Shown: positions 50,100-62,000, counted from the first letter of the stretch. The stretch: 64,000 bases of DNA from Holophagales bacterium (GCA_009837885.1 VXSP01000025.1:124001-188000); one strand, 5' to 3'. Numbers and translations are program-made. The notes: generated from the sequence alone by a model not told the origin.

Positions 50100-51115
50100 A
50101 GCGCCGCGGCGCCGCTCTGGCCCTTCGCCTGACTGTGGCGGGCCTGCTCTCCGTGGCGCCGCTTTGCGCCGACACGCATCTGCTGGTCGTGGCCGGAGTC
50201 GGCGGGGAAGAGGCCTACACGGGACGCTTCCACCTCTGGTCGACGCGCGTAGCGGACGCGGCGATCGCTGCCGGGCTCCCTTCGGAGAACGTCGTCTACC
50301 TGGGGGAGCGCGAGGACCTCGATCCCGAGCGGATCAACGGGCGATCGACCGGCGAGAACGTACTGGCGGAGATCGCGGCCCTTGCGGACCGGTCAAGCGC
50401 CGGAGACGACGTGTGGATCGTCCTCTTCGGCCACGGCAGCGGCGCCGCGGGACCGCCGCGGTTCAATCTGCCCGGTCGCGACCTGGTCGCCGACGAGTAC
50501 GCCGCGGCGCTGGAACAGCTCGCGGACCGCCGCGTCGTGTTCATCAACGCGAGTTCCGCGTCCGGCGGCTTCATCGGACCGCTCTCCCGGGAGGGCCGCG
50601 TCGTCATCACGGCGACCAAGTCGGGAGGCCAGAGCAACGAGTCGCTGTTCGGTGGCTACCTCGCGGAGGCCTTCGACGGCGCCGCGGGAGACGCGAACAA
50701 GGACGGCAGGACATCGGCGCTCGAGGCGTTCGCCTTCGCCCAGCGCGAGATCGAGCGCTACTACCGGCAGAACGGCCTCTTGCGCACCGAGAACGGGCTG
50801 CTCGACGACGACGGCGACGGCATGGGCAGCCCCGAGCCGGTCGGCGTGGAGGCGTCAGAAGCAACCGACGGCCGGCTCGCGAGTCTTGTGTACCTGGGTC
50901 AGGAGGCACAGCCTTCGACGCTCACCGCGGAGACGCGGGAACTGGCGGATCGCCGTGCCGGGATTCAGCGACGAATCGACGAGTTGCGCCTGCAGCGGGA
51001 GACCCTGGACGAGGAGGTCTACCTGAGTGAACTCCAGGAGCTCATGGTCGAACTGGCGCTGGTCGATCGCGAACTGGAGGAGGCGGCCGTCGACGACGGC
51101 GAGCCCGAACCATGA
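50096..51115 (+). CDS. Exported caspase-fold (C13/C14-like) protein lacking an obvious catalytic Cys
   Basis: 339 residues from GTG 50096 (GTGA overlap). Signal peptide LRLTVAGLLSVAPLCA. The caspase-like core is visible as THLLVVAGVGGEEAYTGRFH, then DDVWIVLFGHGSG with the His-Gly of the active site, and RRVVFINASSASGGFIGPLS where active peptidases would have a catalytic Cys at the end of that strand. Only Asn-Ala-Ser-Ser is seen there, so proteolysis is doubtful. Acidic EF-hand-like AAGDANKDGRTSALEAF and a C-terminal coiled coil (QRRIDELRLQRETLDEEVYL) follow. The next gene starts in its stop codon (ATGA). Confidence 0.75.
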   Translation: MKRRGAALALRLTVAGLLSVAPLCADTHLLVVAGVGGEEAYTGRFHLWSTRVADAAIAAGLPSENVVYLGEREDLDPERINGRSTGENVLAEIAALADRSSAGDDVWIVLFGHGSGAAGPPRFNLPGRDLVADEYAAALEQLADRRVVFINASSASGGFIGPLSREGRVVITATKSGGQSNESLFGGYLAEAFDGAAGDANKDGRTSALEAFAFAQREIERYYRQNGLLRTENGLLDDDGDGMGSPEPVGVEASEATDGRLASLVYLGQEAQPSTLTAETRELADRRAGIQRRIDELRLQRETLDEEVYLSELQELMVELALVDRELEEAAVDDGEPEP

Positions 51116-53937
51116 TCCGCCACGCGCGGCATGGCGCTCCACACTGGGTGCGCCGGCGCCCCCGCCGGCTTCCAAGGAGAACGCGCCGCAAAGCGGCGAC
51201 CCTGGCGGCCAGAGCCGCGGCGGGCGCCCTGGCGGTGGCCCTTGCCTGGCCGGCGGCTGCCCAGGAGCCGGCGTCGCTCGACGAGATCGAGTCGATGCTC
51301 CGGACCGGCCGGTACGAGGACGTCATCTCCCAATTGGAGGTACGTTCGGACGCCGGCGAGACGGCGGAGCCGCGCGCGCTGAGGTTGTCGGTGGAGGCGC
51401 TGATCGCTACCGGGCGTTACGACGAAGCCGTCGCGGCGTTCGAGGGCGTCGATGCCGCGGAAACAGGCCTGGGAGTTCTGCGCGGCCGGGTGGCGTTGCT
51501 CGGCGGCGACCGCGAGGGGGCTCGGCAGGCGTTCGAGTCGGCGCGCGTGGCCCGGGGCGGGGAGTCCCTGGTCGCCTCGTTCGAACTCGCGCGGCTGGCC
51601 TGGGACGAGGGCGCGATCGGGGGAGCCACGACGGGCTTCTACGCGATGATCGACGCCTACAACCGCGGCGTGGCCGACACGGCCGAAGAACTCGTCGCGG
51701 TTGCCCAGGCCTGCCAGTTGCTGGGACGGGACGATCCGGAGCTGTTCAAGGACGCTCTGAGGGCGTACGACGAGGCCGTGGCCCTCGACCCCTCGTGGCC
51801 CGTGCCCCGAATCCGGCTCGGAGAGCTCTTCCTCGAGAAGTACGACAGCTCCCAGGCCCGCGCCGCGATCGCCGACGTATTGCGGTCGAACCCGCGGCAC
51901 CCGGAGGCGCTGCTGGCGATGGCGCGGACGATGGCGTTCGACGGCGACCCGCGGGCGGTCGCGACTCTCGACGCGGCTCTCGAAGTGAACCCGAACCTGA
52001 TCGCGGCCCGGGTGTTCCGGGCCCGGCTCCGCCTGGCGTCGGAGCGCTTCGGGGAAGCCCGCGAAGAGGTGGAGAAGGCGATCCAGGCCGATCCCGAGTC
52101 GCTCACCGCCCGGACGGTGCTGGCGGCGGTCGAGTTCATCGAGGGGCGGGACGAGGAGTTCGCCAGCGTGCGCGACGGCATCCTGGCGGACAATCCGCGT
52201 TACGCCGACCTGTTCAACGAACTCGCCGACGCCAGCGTCGAGAACCGGCTGTACCCGCAGGCGCGGGACTTCGCGGCGGAAGCGGTGCGGCTGGACCCGA
52301 AGTCCTGGCGCGGCTACGGGCTCCTTGGCCAGAACCAGCTTCGACTGGGCGACATCGAAGCGGGGAAGGCCAATCTGGAGAGGGCTTTCTCGGGCGATCC
52401 ATACAACGTCTGGATCAAGAACACGCTCGATCTTGTCGACACCTTCGTGGAGTACCGGACGGTGCAGAGCGAGCACTTCGAGTTCCACATCCATGAGAGC
52501 GAGGCCGAACTGCTGGCGCCCTACATGGTCGAACTGGCGGAGGAGGCCTGGGCGGTGCTGGTCGAGCGCTACCGGTTCGAGCCGCCGTCGCCGGTCCGCG
52601 TCGAGGTCTATCCGTCCCACGCCGACTTCTCGGTCCGCACGGTCGGGCTCGCCGGGCTGGGCGCCCTCGGTGTGTGCTTCGGTCCGGTGCTGGCTCTCGA
52701 TTCGCCCTCGGCGCGTCAGGTGGGCCACTTCAACTGGGGCGCCACGCTCTGGCACGAACTCGCCCACACCTTCACCCTCCTCGTCACCGACGCGAAGATC
52801 CCGCGCTGGTTCACCGAGGGTCTCTCGGTGTTCGAGGAGCGCCGGGCGCGCCCCGGGTGGGGCGACGATGTCCAGGTCCCCTTCATCACGTCGTTGCGCG
52901 ATGGGGAGCTGCTGGGGATCGCCGAGCTCAACGACGGGTTCATGCGGCCGAAGTTCCCCAACCAGATCGGCCTCTCCTACTACCAGGCCTCGCTGATCTG
53001 CGACTGGATCGAGGAGAACTACGGCTTCGACGCGATCCTCGTCATGCTCGCCGGCTACCGGGAAGGCAAGAACACGGAAGAGGTGTTCCAGGAGGCGATG
53101 GGGCTGACGCTTTCGAGCTTCGACGAGCGGTTCTTCGAGCATCTGCGCGAGCGTTTCGGTACCGCCATGGCGGCCCTGGGCGACGCTCCCGGACCGGGCG
53201 GCGAAGCGGCGGAGGACGAGGACGGATCGGGCGAGGGCGGACCGTCCAGGGCGCCGAGGCGGAACCTGTTCGCGGGCCAGACCCCCGATCTCTCGGCGCT
53301 CGAAGAGGCGGCGAAGGAAAACCCGGACGACTTCCGGATTCAGATGACCTACGGCAACGCCCTCTTCGCGGAGGAGCGCTACGCGGAGGCGGAAGCTCCC
53401 CTGCTGAGGGGCCGCGACCTCTTCCCCGAGTTCGTCGGACCGGGCAACGCCTACACGCTGCTGGCCGAGATCTACCGGGAACTGGAACGCGACAACGAGG
53501 CGATCGAGGCGCTGGAGAGTCTGCTCCAGCACAACGAGACCGCATGGGACGAGCACCTGGCGCTGGCCGATCTGCTGGCGGAGGCCGGCCGGAGCGAGGA
53601 CGAAGCCGCCATCCTCGAGCGGACGCTTTACATCTCGCCCTTCGACGCCGACGTGCACCGCCGGCTCGCCGAGTTCGCCTCCGCCGAGGGCCGCTTCGAC
53701 ATCGCCGTGCGCGAGCGGGCCTCCCTGGTCGCGCTGGATCCGCCCGACCGCGCGGACGCGCTGTACCGGCTGGCGCTCGCCGAACGGGACGCGGGTCGGG
53801 CCGGGCAGGCCCGGCGGACTGTGCTGCGAGCCCTGGAGGTGGCGCCGGGGTACGATCCGGCGCAGGAACTGCTGCTCGACCTGGTCGGGAAGGGACCCGC
53901 GAGAGAGGGAAGGCAGCCGGGAGTGGAGGGGCCGTGA
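51112..53937 (+). CDS. Exported TPR protein with a gluzincin-type (peptidase MA-like) metallopeptidase domain
   Basis: 941 residues. TPR arrays occupy roughly residues 50-430 and 720-930. Between them lies a metallopeptidase domain with TLWHELAHTFTLLVTDAKIP (HExxH) and, downstream, RWFTEGLSVFEERR, the third-ligand Glu of the MA clan. The N-terminal 40 residues are unusually basic because repeat R4 is part of the coding sequence (HWVRRRPRRLP). Export depends on the following hydrophobic stretch ARAAAGALAVALAWPAAAQ. It is coupled to neighbours at both ends, in the MoxR/VWA locus. Substrate unknown; a self-protein of the envelope is plausible. Confidence 0.85.
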   Translation: MIRHARHGAPHWVRRRPRRLPRRTRRKAATLAARAAAGALAVALAWPAAAQEPASLDEIESMLRTGRYEDVISQLEVRSDAGETAEPRALRLSVEALIATGRYDEAVAAFEGVDAAETGLGVLRGRVALLGGDREGARQAFESARVARGGESLVASFELARLAWDEGAIGGATTGFYAMIDAYNRGVADTAEELVAVAQACQLLGRDDPELFKDALRAYDEAVALDPSWPVPRIRLGELFLEKYDSSQARAAIADVLRSNPRHPEALLAMARTMAFDGDPRAVATLDAALEVNPNLIAARVFRARLRLASERFGEAREEVEKAIQADPESLTARTVLAAVEFIEGRDEEFASVRDGILADNPRYADLFNELADASVENRLYPQARDFAAEAVRLDPKSWRGYGLLGQNQLRLGDIEAGKANLERAFSGDPYNVWIKNTLDLVDTFVEYRTVQSEHFEFHIHESEAELLAPYMVELAEEAWAVLVERYRFEPPSPVRVEVYPSHADFSVRTVGLAGLGALGVCFGPVLALDSPSARQVGHFNWGATLWHELAHTFTLLVTDAKIPRWFTEGLSVFEERRARPGWGDDVQVPFITSLRDGELLGIAELNDGFMRPKFPNQIGLSYYQASLICDWIEENYGFDAILVMLAGYREGKNTEEVFQEAMGLTLSSFDERFFEHLRERFGTAMAALGDAPGPGGEAAEDEDGSGEGGPSRAPRRNLFAGQTPDLSALEEAAKENPDDFRIQMTYGNALFAEERYAEAEAPLLRGRDLFPEFVGPGNAYTLLAEIYRELERDNEAIEALESLLQHNETAWDEHLALADLLAEAGRSEDEAAILERTLYISPFDADVHRRLAEFASAEGRFDIAVRERASLVALDPPDRADALYRLALAERDAGRAGQARRTVLRALEVAPGYDPAQELLLDLVGKGPAREGRQPGVEGP
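51139..51198 (+). repeat. Family R palindromic repeat, copy R4 (coding)
   Basis: CCACACTGGGTGCGCCGGCG opens it. Hairpin one is GCCGGCG/CGCCGGC with loop CCCC. A spacer GGAGAACGCG shared with R1 follows, and hairpin two is CGCCGC/GCGGCG with loop AAA as in R3. It lies wholly within the first 29 codons of the peptidase gene. Confidence 0.85.
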
Positions 53938-54752
53938 CCGGAGCGCGCAGCAAACGTCGGACGTTCACCGCCCTGGCGGGCATCCTGGCGCTCGCCCTGC
54001 TGGCGGGCGGCCTGTCCGCGCGTGACGAGAACTGGCGCCCGGCCGCGCCCAGGGTGGAAACGCCGTCGTTCCCGTACTCGGGCGGCTTCACGTTCGTGCG
54101 GATCCGCTTCGAGCCGACGGAGTGGGGCGGCGGCCCGTTCATGTGGGGTCTCGACCTGAAGTGGAACCACGACTACCCGATCGCCGAAGAGAACTTCATG
54201 CGCATCGTTGACGAGATCACCGATGTCGAGGTGCAGACGGGAGGCGGCAACGTCATCGAGTTGACCGATCCCCGGTTGTTCGAGCATCCCTGGGCCTATC
54301 TCTGCGAGCCGGGCTTCTGGAACCCGACGGAAGAGGAGCTCGAGAACCTTCGCTCCTATCTGTTCAAGGGCGGCTTCCTGGTCTTCGACGACTTCTTCGA
54401 CGTGCGCGGCTATCCCGTGCAGTGGGAGAACTTCGAGCGGCAGATGGGGCGCCTCCTGCCCGGCTACGAACTCGTGCCGCTCACGGTCGATCATCCGGTC
54501 TTCCGCTCCTTCTTCGTGCTTGAGGACATCAACTTCGACATCGAGGATGCCCGCTTCTATCCGGTGCGGGGCCGGATCTACGGCGTCTTCGAGGACAACG
54601 ATCCGAGCCGGCGGCTGATGGCCGTCGCCAACTACAACATGGACATCGGCGATTTCTGGGAGTGGTCGGAGACCACCTTCTACCCGGTGGACGTGACCCA
54701 GAAGGGCTTCAAGCTCGGGGTCAACTACCTGATCTACGGGATGACCCACTGA
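53934..54752 (+). CDS. DUF4159 domain protein, second of the MoxR/VWA locus
   Basis: 272 residues from GTG 53934, which overlaps the previous TGA. Signal peptide ALAGILALALLAGGLSA. DUF4159 blocks: FMWGLDLKWNHDYPIAEENF, YLFKGGFLVFDDFFDVRG, VPLTVDHPVFRSFFVLEDIN, RLMAVANYNMDIGDFWEWS, and the ending LGVNYLIYGMTH. It precedes the MoxR gene by 36 bases, the common arrangement for this family. Confidence 0.87.
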   Translation: MTGARSKRRTFTALAGILALALLAGGLSARDENWRPAAPRVETPSFPYSGGFTFVRIRFEPTEWGGGPFMWGLDLKWNHDYPIAEENFMRIVDEITDVEVQTGGGNVIELTDPRLFEHPWAYLCEPGFWNPTEEELENLRSYLFKGGFLVFDDFFDVRGYPVQWENFERQMGRLLPGYELVPLTVDHPVFRSFFVLEDINFDIEDARFYPVRGRIYGVFEDNDPSRRLMAVANYNMDIGDFWEWSETTFYPVDVTQKGFKLGVNYLIYGMTH

Positions 54753-54788
54753 GCCGTTCCTGAACGGACGCGGCCCCGATCCCCAAGG

Positions 54789-55871
<1,083 letters not shown>

Positions 55872-55976
55872 AGAGGGCGGGACAGTGCCGCCAGCGCCGG
55901 ATCGCGGGTCAGAAGACCCGCGTCACGCTGGCGCCCGTGACCCCGAGTGGGATGAGCTGACGGGCAAGGCCGGGCC

Positions 55977-56870
55977 ATGAAGTACGGCAGGTTCGTCGAC
56001 ACCGGGACGCTCGCGCGGATCAGCAGTCTCGACCTGCTCGCGAAGACGGTCGTCGAGGGCTTCGTCAGCGGCCTGCACCGGTCGCCGTTCCTCGGCCGGT
56101 CGATGGACTTCGCGGAGTACCGGGCCTACCAGCCGGGCGACGACATCCGGCGCGTCGACTGGAAGCTCTTCTGCCGCACGGACCGCTTCTACGTGAAGGA
56201 GTTCGAGGCGGATACGAACACGAACCTGACGATCGGCCTCGACGTCTCGCGGTCGATGGACTTCGGGACAGGCGCCCTGACGAAGCTCGACTACGGGCGC
56301 TACCTTGCCGCGTGCCTGGGCTACTTCGCCTCCAAGCAGAAGGACCGCATCGGCCTGGTCACGTTCGACAGCGGGATCGTCGACTACGTGCCGCCTGCCG
56401 CCAAGCACCTCCAGGTCGTGCTCCACACGATCGACCGGATCGAGCCGGGCGGCGGGGGCAGCCTGCGCGAACCGCTGCTGGAAGTGGTCGACGCGGTGCG
56501 GCGCCGGAGCATGGTCGTCCTGATCTCGGACTTCTACGAGGAACCCGAGACGGTGATCCGGACCGCGGCCGGCTTCCGGCACCAGGGCAACGACGTGATC
56601 CTCTTCCATCTGCTGGACCCGGCGGAGCTCCGGTTCGATTTCGAGGGAGAGCTCGACCTCAGGGACCTGGAGACCGGGGCGCGCGAAGCGGTGATGCCGG
56701 ATGTGCTGCGAGACCAGTACCTCGAACTGATCCGGGAACACACGCGAACACTGGACCGGTCCCTGGTCGAGGCGGGCATCGACTACACGCTGGTCGACAT
56801 CTCCCAGCCCCTGGACGCGGCGCTGTACAGCTATCTGTCCGCCCGCCTGTACGCGATGAAGGCCAGGTAG
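55977..56870 (+). CDS. DUF58 domain protein (VWA-like MoxR partner)
   Basis: 297 residues. The DUF58 signature GRSMDFAEYRAYQPGDDIRR then VDWKLFCRTDRFYVKEFE is complete. The VWA metal site follows (TIGLDVSRSMDFG, MIDAS type DxSxS), then VVLISDFYEEPETVI. It lacks membrane helices, as is usual for DUF58. It is expected to work with the MoxR ATPase just upstream. ATG 55977 follows GGGCAAGGCCGGGCC, with no strong ribosome-binding site. Confidence 0.93.
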   Translation: MKYGRFVDTGTLARISSLDLLAKTVVEGFVSGLHRSPFLGRSMDFAEYRAYQPGDDIRRVDWKLFCRTDRFYVKEFEADTNTNLTIGLDVSRSMDFGTGALTKLDYGRYLAACLGYFASKQKDRIGLVTFDSGIVDYVPPAAKHLQVVLHTIDRIEPGGGGSLREPLLEVVDAVRRRSMVVLISDFYEEPETVIRTAAGFRHQGNDVILFHLLDPAELRFDFEGELDLRDLETGAREAVMPDVLRDQYLELIREHTRTLDRSLVEAGIDYTLVDISQPLDAALYSYLSARLYAMKAR

Positions 56871-56877
56871 AGCCGCC

Positions 56878-59043
56878 GTGGGTCTGCTGGCGCCTCTCTT
56901 CCTGCTCGGTCTCCTGGCCATCGCGGTGCCGGTGCTCATCCACCTGCGTCTGCGGCACCGAACCCGCGTCGTCCGGTTCCCGTCGCTGATGTTCATCTCA
57001 CAGGCGCCCTACCGTTCGATGCGCCGGCGGCGGCTGCGAGACGTGCTGCTGCTCCTGATGCGCTGTCTCGCGGTGGCGTTGCTTGCCCTGGCGTTCGCCC
57101 GGCCGCTTTGGCAGGGCGACGCGGCAGCCGGCGCGGCCTCGACCAGCCGGCTGGTCGTCGTCCTGCTGGACAACTCGTTCAGCATGGGCTTCGGCGATCG
57201 CTGGCAGCGGGCCGCCACGGCGGCCGAGTCGGCCTTCGGCGAGCTCGACGCCGCCGATCGGGGCGCCCTGGTCGTCTACTCGGACGAGGCGGAACTCCAG
57301 GGCGCGCCGACGTCGGACGGAGCGCTGCTGGCCGCGATGGTCCGCGACGTGGAGGTCGCGCCGCGGTCCACCTCGCTTCTGCCGGCGATCCAGATGGCCC
57401 GTGGAGTGCTGGCCGAGGCCGGGGAACTCGGGCGCCGCGAACTCCTCATCGTGAGCGACTTCCAGCGCTCGTCCTGGACAGCGGAGAACGTCGCGGCGCT
57501 GCCGGCCGGCGTGGAACTGCGGCTCGTCGACGTCGGTGAGGAGGATGAGGCGGTTGGCAACGCAGCGCTTACCGACGTCGCGTTCGACCATTCGCGCAGC
57601 GGCGACCGGGAACAGGTGGGGATCGCGGCCCGGGTGAGCTACCTGGTCGCCCGCGAGTCGCCGGCGGCCCCGGCCGGAACGCCGTTGCGGGCGGAAGTCG
57701 ACCTGCTTCTGGATCGCGAGGTGGTCCAGACCAGGGCGGTCGAACTCGACGTCGACTCGTCGACGATGGTCAACTTCGCGCCCGAGGTGCTCGAACGGCA
57801 GCGCACCACGCGCGGCACGGTGCGTCTGCGGGACGATGCCCTGGCCGCCGACAACGAGTTCCGCTTCGTGCTGTCGCCTGCGCACGAGGTCGGCGTGCTC
57901 GTCGTCGAGCCGGACGGCGACCGTCGCCGTGGCAGGTATCTGGAAGAGGCCCTGGCGCTCGGCCGCCGGCCGTTCTACCGGGTGAGCCGGGTGCAGGCGT
58001 CCGGCTTCCAGCGCTCGATGCTCGACGGCAAGTCGGTCGTCGTCATCAACGACGCGGCCCAGCAGCTTTCCACCTCGGCGGGCAACGCGGTCGCCGGTTT
58101 CGTGCGCGACGGCGGCGGCCTGCTGCTCTCGGTCGAGCGCGGCCTGACTTCGACGGCGGGCCTGTTGAGGGAGCTCGGCGTGACCAGCGAACGGCAGGCG
58201 GACCGGCTGTCCGGCAGCGCGGGCTCGCTGGCCTGGTTCGACACCGGCCATCCGGTGTTCGACGTGTTCGCCACGGCCAGGAGCGGCGACTTCTCTTCCG
58301 CGTCCTTCTTCCGCTACCACCGGCTCGTGCCCCCGGACGGCGCGGCCACGATCGCGCGGTTCGACGACGGTGCTCCGGCGTTACTCGACCTGGTACCGGC
58401 AGCGGCCGAGGACGGCGGAGGGTCGGACCCTGCTTCCGGCCGCGTCCTGGTGCTGCCCACCTCGTTCGACACATTCTGGAACACGCTGCCGCTGCAGGCG
58501 GTGTTCCTTCCCTTCGTCCATCGCTCGGTGGAGTACCTGGCGGGATACTCGCTGCCTCGGTCCTGGTATCGGGTGGGCGAGGTCGCGCACGTGGAACTGC
58601 CCGGCGGACCGGCGGGAGGCGAGGGGAACGGCTACGTCTCGGTCGCCCCGTCGGGCCGCGAGAGTCGTGTCGACGCGGAGGGCGGAGGTCTCCTGCTGGA
58701 CGTGGAGGAGCCCGGCTTCTACGAGTTCCGGGAGGTGCGGGCCGATGTCGCTAACGAGCCCTTGACGCTGGCGAGCAACGTGCCCGTGGCGGAGTCCGAC
58801 CTGAGCCGGCTCGACCTGGACGAGTTCATGTCCCGCATTCGACCGAGGGCGGAAGAGGACGGTGCGGCGGTGGAGGCGGCGGCGCAGACTCCGGAGGAAC
58901 GAGAGAGGCGCCAGCGACTCTGGTGGTTCCTGATCGCTGCCGCGGCACTGCTTCTGGCTGCCGAGACCCTGTTCGGCAACCGGCGCCGCGCTGCCGCGGC
59001 GCCGGTCGTGACAGCATGGAGCCCCACCGGCGAGCAGAGCTGA
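56878..59043 (+). CDS. BatA-like membrane protein with VWA domain
   Basis: 721 residues from GTG 56878. The N-terminal BatA module (LLAPLFLLGLLAIAVPVLIH, FPSLMFISQAPYRSMRRRRL) is followed by a second helix (LLLLMRCLAVALLALAFARP). A VWA domain with MIDAS VVLLDNSFSMGFGDRW comes next, then beta-sandwich and GATase1-like parts (GRRPFYRVSRVQASGFQ, GFVRDGGGLLLSVERG). A C-terminal helix (LWWFLIAAAALLLAAETLFG) ends the protein. It is the membrane partner of the MoxR/DUF58 pair. Confidence 0.9.
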   Translation: MGLLAPLFLLGLLAIAVPVLIHLRLRHRTRVVRFPSLMFISQAPYRSMRRRRLRDVLLLLMRCLAVALLALAFARPLWQGDAAAGAASTSRLVVVLLDNSFSMGFGDRWQRAATAAESAFGELDAADRGALVVYSDEAELQGAPTSDGALLAAMVRDVEVAPRSTSLLPAIQMARGVLAEAGELGRRELLIVSDFQRSSWTAENVAALPAGVELRLVDVGEEDEAVGNAALTDVAFDHSRSGDREQVGIAARVSYLVARESPAAPAGTPLRAEVDLLLDREVVQTRAVELDVDSSTMVNFAPEVLERQRTTRGTVRLRDDALAADNEFRFVLSPAHEVGVLVVEPDGDRRRGRYLEEALALGRRPFYRVSRVQASGFQRSMLDGKSVVVINDAAQQLSTSAGNAVAGFVRDGGGLLLSVERGLTSTAGLLRELGVTSERQADRLSGSAGSLAWFDTGHPVFDVFATARSGDFSSASFFRYHRLVPPDGAATIARFDDGAPALLDLVPAAAEDGGGSDPASGRVLVLPTSFDTFWNTLPLQAVFLPFVHRSVEYLAGYSLPRSWYRVGEVAHVELPGGPAGGEGNGYVSVAPSGRESRVDAEGGGLLLDVEEPGFYEFREVRADVANEPLTLASNVPVAESDLSRLDLDEFMSRIRPRAEEDGAAVEAAAQTPEERERRQRLWWFLIAAAALLLAAETLFGNRRRAAAAPVVTAWSPTGEQS

Positions 59044-59056
59044 CTGAGGAGACCCA

Positions 59057-62000
59057 ATGGCTTCCGGTTTCGATCCGATCTACGACCCGACCTACGGCGA
59101 ACTGATGAGCGTGATCCGGCGCGTTCGGCTGCGCTGGCGGATGAAGGTGGCGTTGCGGGGACTGGTCACGCTGATCGTGACCGGCTTCACCGCGTTCGCC
59201 GTCTCGGTCTGGGGCATGGACTACTTCCTCTACAGCGAGCGTGCGGTCGACGTGTTCCGCTGGCTCGCCTACCTGACGCTGATCGCACTCGGCGTACGGC
59301 TGCTCGCGGTTCCTCTCTCACGAAGGGTGTCCAAGCGTCAGGTGGCGCTCTACGTGGAGGAACACGAGCCGACGCTCAAGGCCTCCGTGCTGAGCGCGGT
59401 GGAACTGGGTCCCGTGCAGCAGGGTTCGCCCGCGGACGCGGAACGGGTGTCGCCGGAACTCCAGCGGCGGGTTCTGGAAGACGCGATCGAACGCTGTGAG
59501 CAGAGCGGTTTCGCGACGCGGATCGAGCGCGGCGCTCTGCAACGTTTCTCCGCGGCCCTGGCCGGCGTGGCGAGCGCCGGCATGGTGGCCGTGCTGCTCA
59601 GCCCGGCCTTCCTCCAGCACGGCGCGATGCTGCTGTTCACGCCCTGGCGGGCGGCGGCCGCCGACAACCCGTACCGCCTGGTCGTGGCGCCGGGCAACGT
59701 GACGATCGCCCGCGGTTCGGATCAGTTGATCAGCGCCGCGGTGCTGGGCTTCGACCCGGACCGGGTCGAAGTCGGTCTGAGGCCGCTGGACGCCGCCGGC
59801 AACCCGGACGGCGAGTGGCAGCAGTGGCCGATGAACCGCGTCGGCGACGGGTTCGAACTGGCGGAAGGTGAGGAGGATGGGGACCGGATGATCGGTGGCG
59901 AACCTGCCACTCACGATTTCATCGCCCTGAACCTGCGCGCCGACACGGACTACTACGTCGACGCTTCCGGCGTGCGCTCGCCGATCTACCGCATCGGGGT
60001 CAAGGACCTGCCCTACGTGGACCGGATCGATCTCCTGTACCGCTTCCCCGGCTACAGCGGCCTGTCGGACCAGACGGTCGAGGACGGCGGCGACATCGCG
60101 GTTCTCAAGGGTACGCAGGTGCGGTTCAGCATCCTGCCGATCTTCCAGGTCGAGGCGGGCCGGCTGCTGGTCGAAGGCGACGAACCCAGGGACCTGAACG
60201 TGGAAGGCAACCGCCTCGTCGCGGCGTACACGGTGGACGAGAGCACCTACTACCGCATCGAACTGATGGACGACGAAGGCAGGTGGCACCGCGCCTCGGC
60301 CGAGTACATGGTCACGGCTCTCGAGGACCAGCCGACCATCGTGCGTTTCCTGGCGCCCGGCCGCGACGTCAAGGTGTCGATGATCGACGAGGTGTTCGCC
60401 GAGGTCGAAGCGGAGGACGACTACGGTGTGCGTCGCCTCGGCATCCGCTACGCGGTGAACGGCGGCGAGGAGACGGAGGTCTCCCTGTTCGACAGCGCGG
60501 CGTCCTCGATGCAAAAGGTGAGCGTGGGACACACGCTCTTCCTGGAGGAGATGGACCTTCAGGTCGGCGACTCCATCTCCTACTTCGCCGAGGCCTGGGA
60601 CCGCAGCCACGCCGAGCCGACGATCAGCGACATCTACTTCCTGGAGATCCGCCCCTTCGACCGGAACTACCGTCAGGCCGAGCAGGGTGGCGGAGGCGGC
60701 ATGGGCGGCGCCGGCGGCCTGGATCAGACGCTCTCGGTTCAGCAGAAGATGATCATCTCGGCCACCTTCCGTCTCGTGCGCGACGAGGAGGAGTACACGG
60801 CCCGCGAGTTGTCCGAGAACCTCAAGACGATCTCCCTGATGCAGGGACGGCTGCGCGAACAGGTGGGATCGCTGGTGACGCGGATGGGTAATCGGGGCCA
60901 GCAACTGCTCCAGGACGACGACTTTTCGAAGATCATCCGGTTCCTCGAGCAGGCCGGCGTCGAGATGGCGGCGGCGCGGAAAGAGCTCGAGGCCGAGCGG
61001 GCCGAAGAGGCGATGACCGAGGAAAAGAAGGCTCTGGCGTCGCTTCAGCGGGCGGAATCCGTGTTCCGCGAGATGCGCGTGTCGTTCGATCAGAGCGGCG
61101 GCGGAGGGGGCGGCGGCAACCAGCAGTTGTCCGAGGATCTCGCCGATTTGTTCGAGCTGGAACTGGACAAGCTCCGGAACCAGTACGAGACGGTCCAGCG
61201 CGGCGCCGCCGAGCAGGCGCAGGCCGAAGTCGACGAACTGATGCAGAAGCTGCGCGAACTGGCCCGCCGCCAGCAACGCGAGAACGAGCGCCAGAACCGG
61301 TTGCGGAGCCGCTCCCAGCAGGGCGGCGGTGGCGGCGGCAGGCAGCAGGACCTCATCGAGGAAACGGAGGAGCTCGCCCGGCGCCTGGAGCGGCTGGCGC
61401 GCGAGCAGCAGCGTCCGGAACTGCGCGAGACGACGCAGGCGCTACGGCAGGCAGCGGAACAGATGCGGCGCTCCCAGGCCGGATCGTCCAGGTCGCAGTC
61501 GAGTGCCGGGGCGGACGGGATCGGGGCTCTCGACAAGCTGCGCGAGGCGCGGCGACTGCTGGACCGGAACCAGCGCCAGCAGCTCGGGCGGGACATGGAG
61601 GAACTGCAGGAGCGCGCCAACCGCGTGTCCCAGATGCAGAGCCGGATCGAGGAGCAGGTGGGTGAACTGGGAGGCCGGGAGGGCGAGGATGGTCAGCGGC
61701 GCAGCGAGCTTACGGCGCGAGAACGCTCCGAGCTCGTCGAGAGGATCATGGAGCGCAAGGACCGTCTGACCGACGAGGTGGCGGGCCTCGAGGCGCAGCT
61801 CAACCGGATGAGCCAGGGTGCCCGCAACGATCAGCCGGAGACGGCACGGAAGCTGCGCGAGTCGGCGACGATCATCCGCGACGAGCAGTTGAAGGAGAAG
61901 ATCCGTTACTCCAAGGGTGTGCTGGCCGGCCGGGATCCGGAGTTCGCGCGGTTGTTCGAGAACCAGATCCGGCAGGACATCGACGACGTTACGGAGCGAA

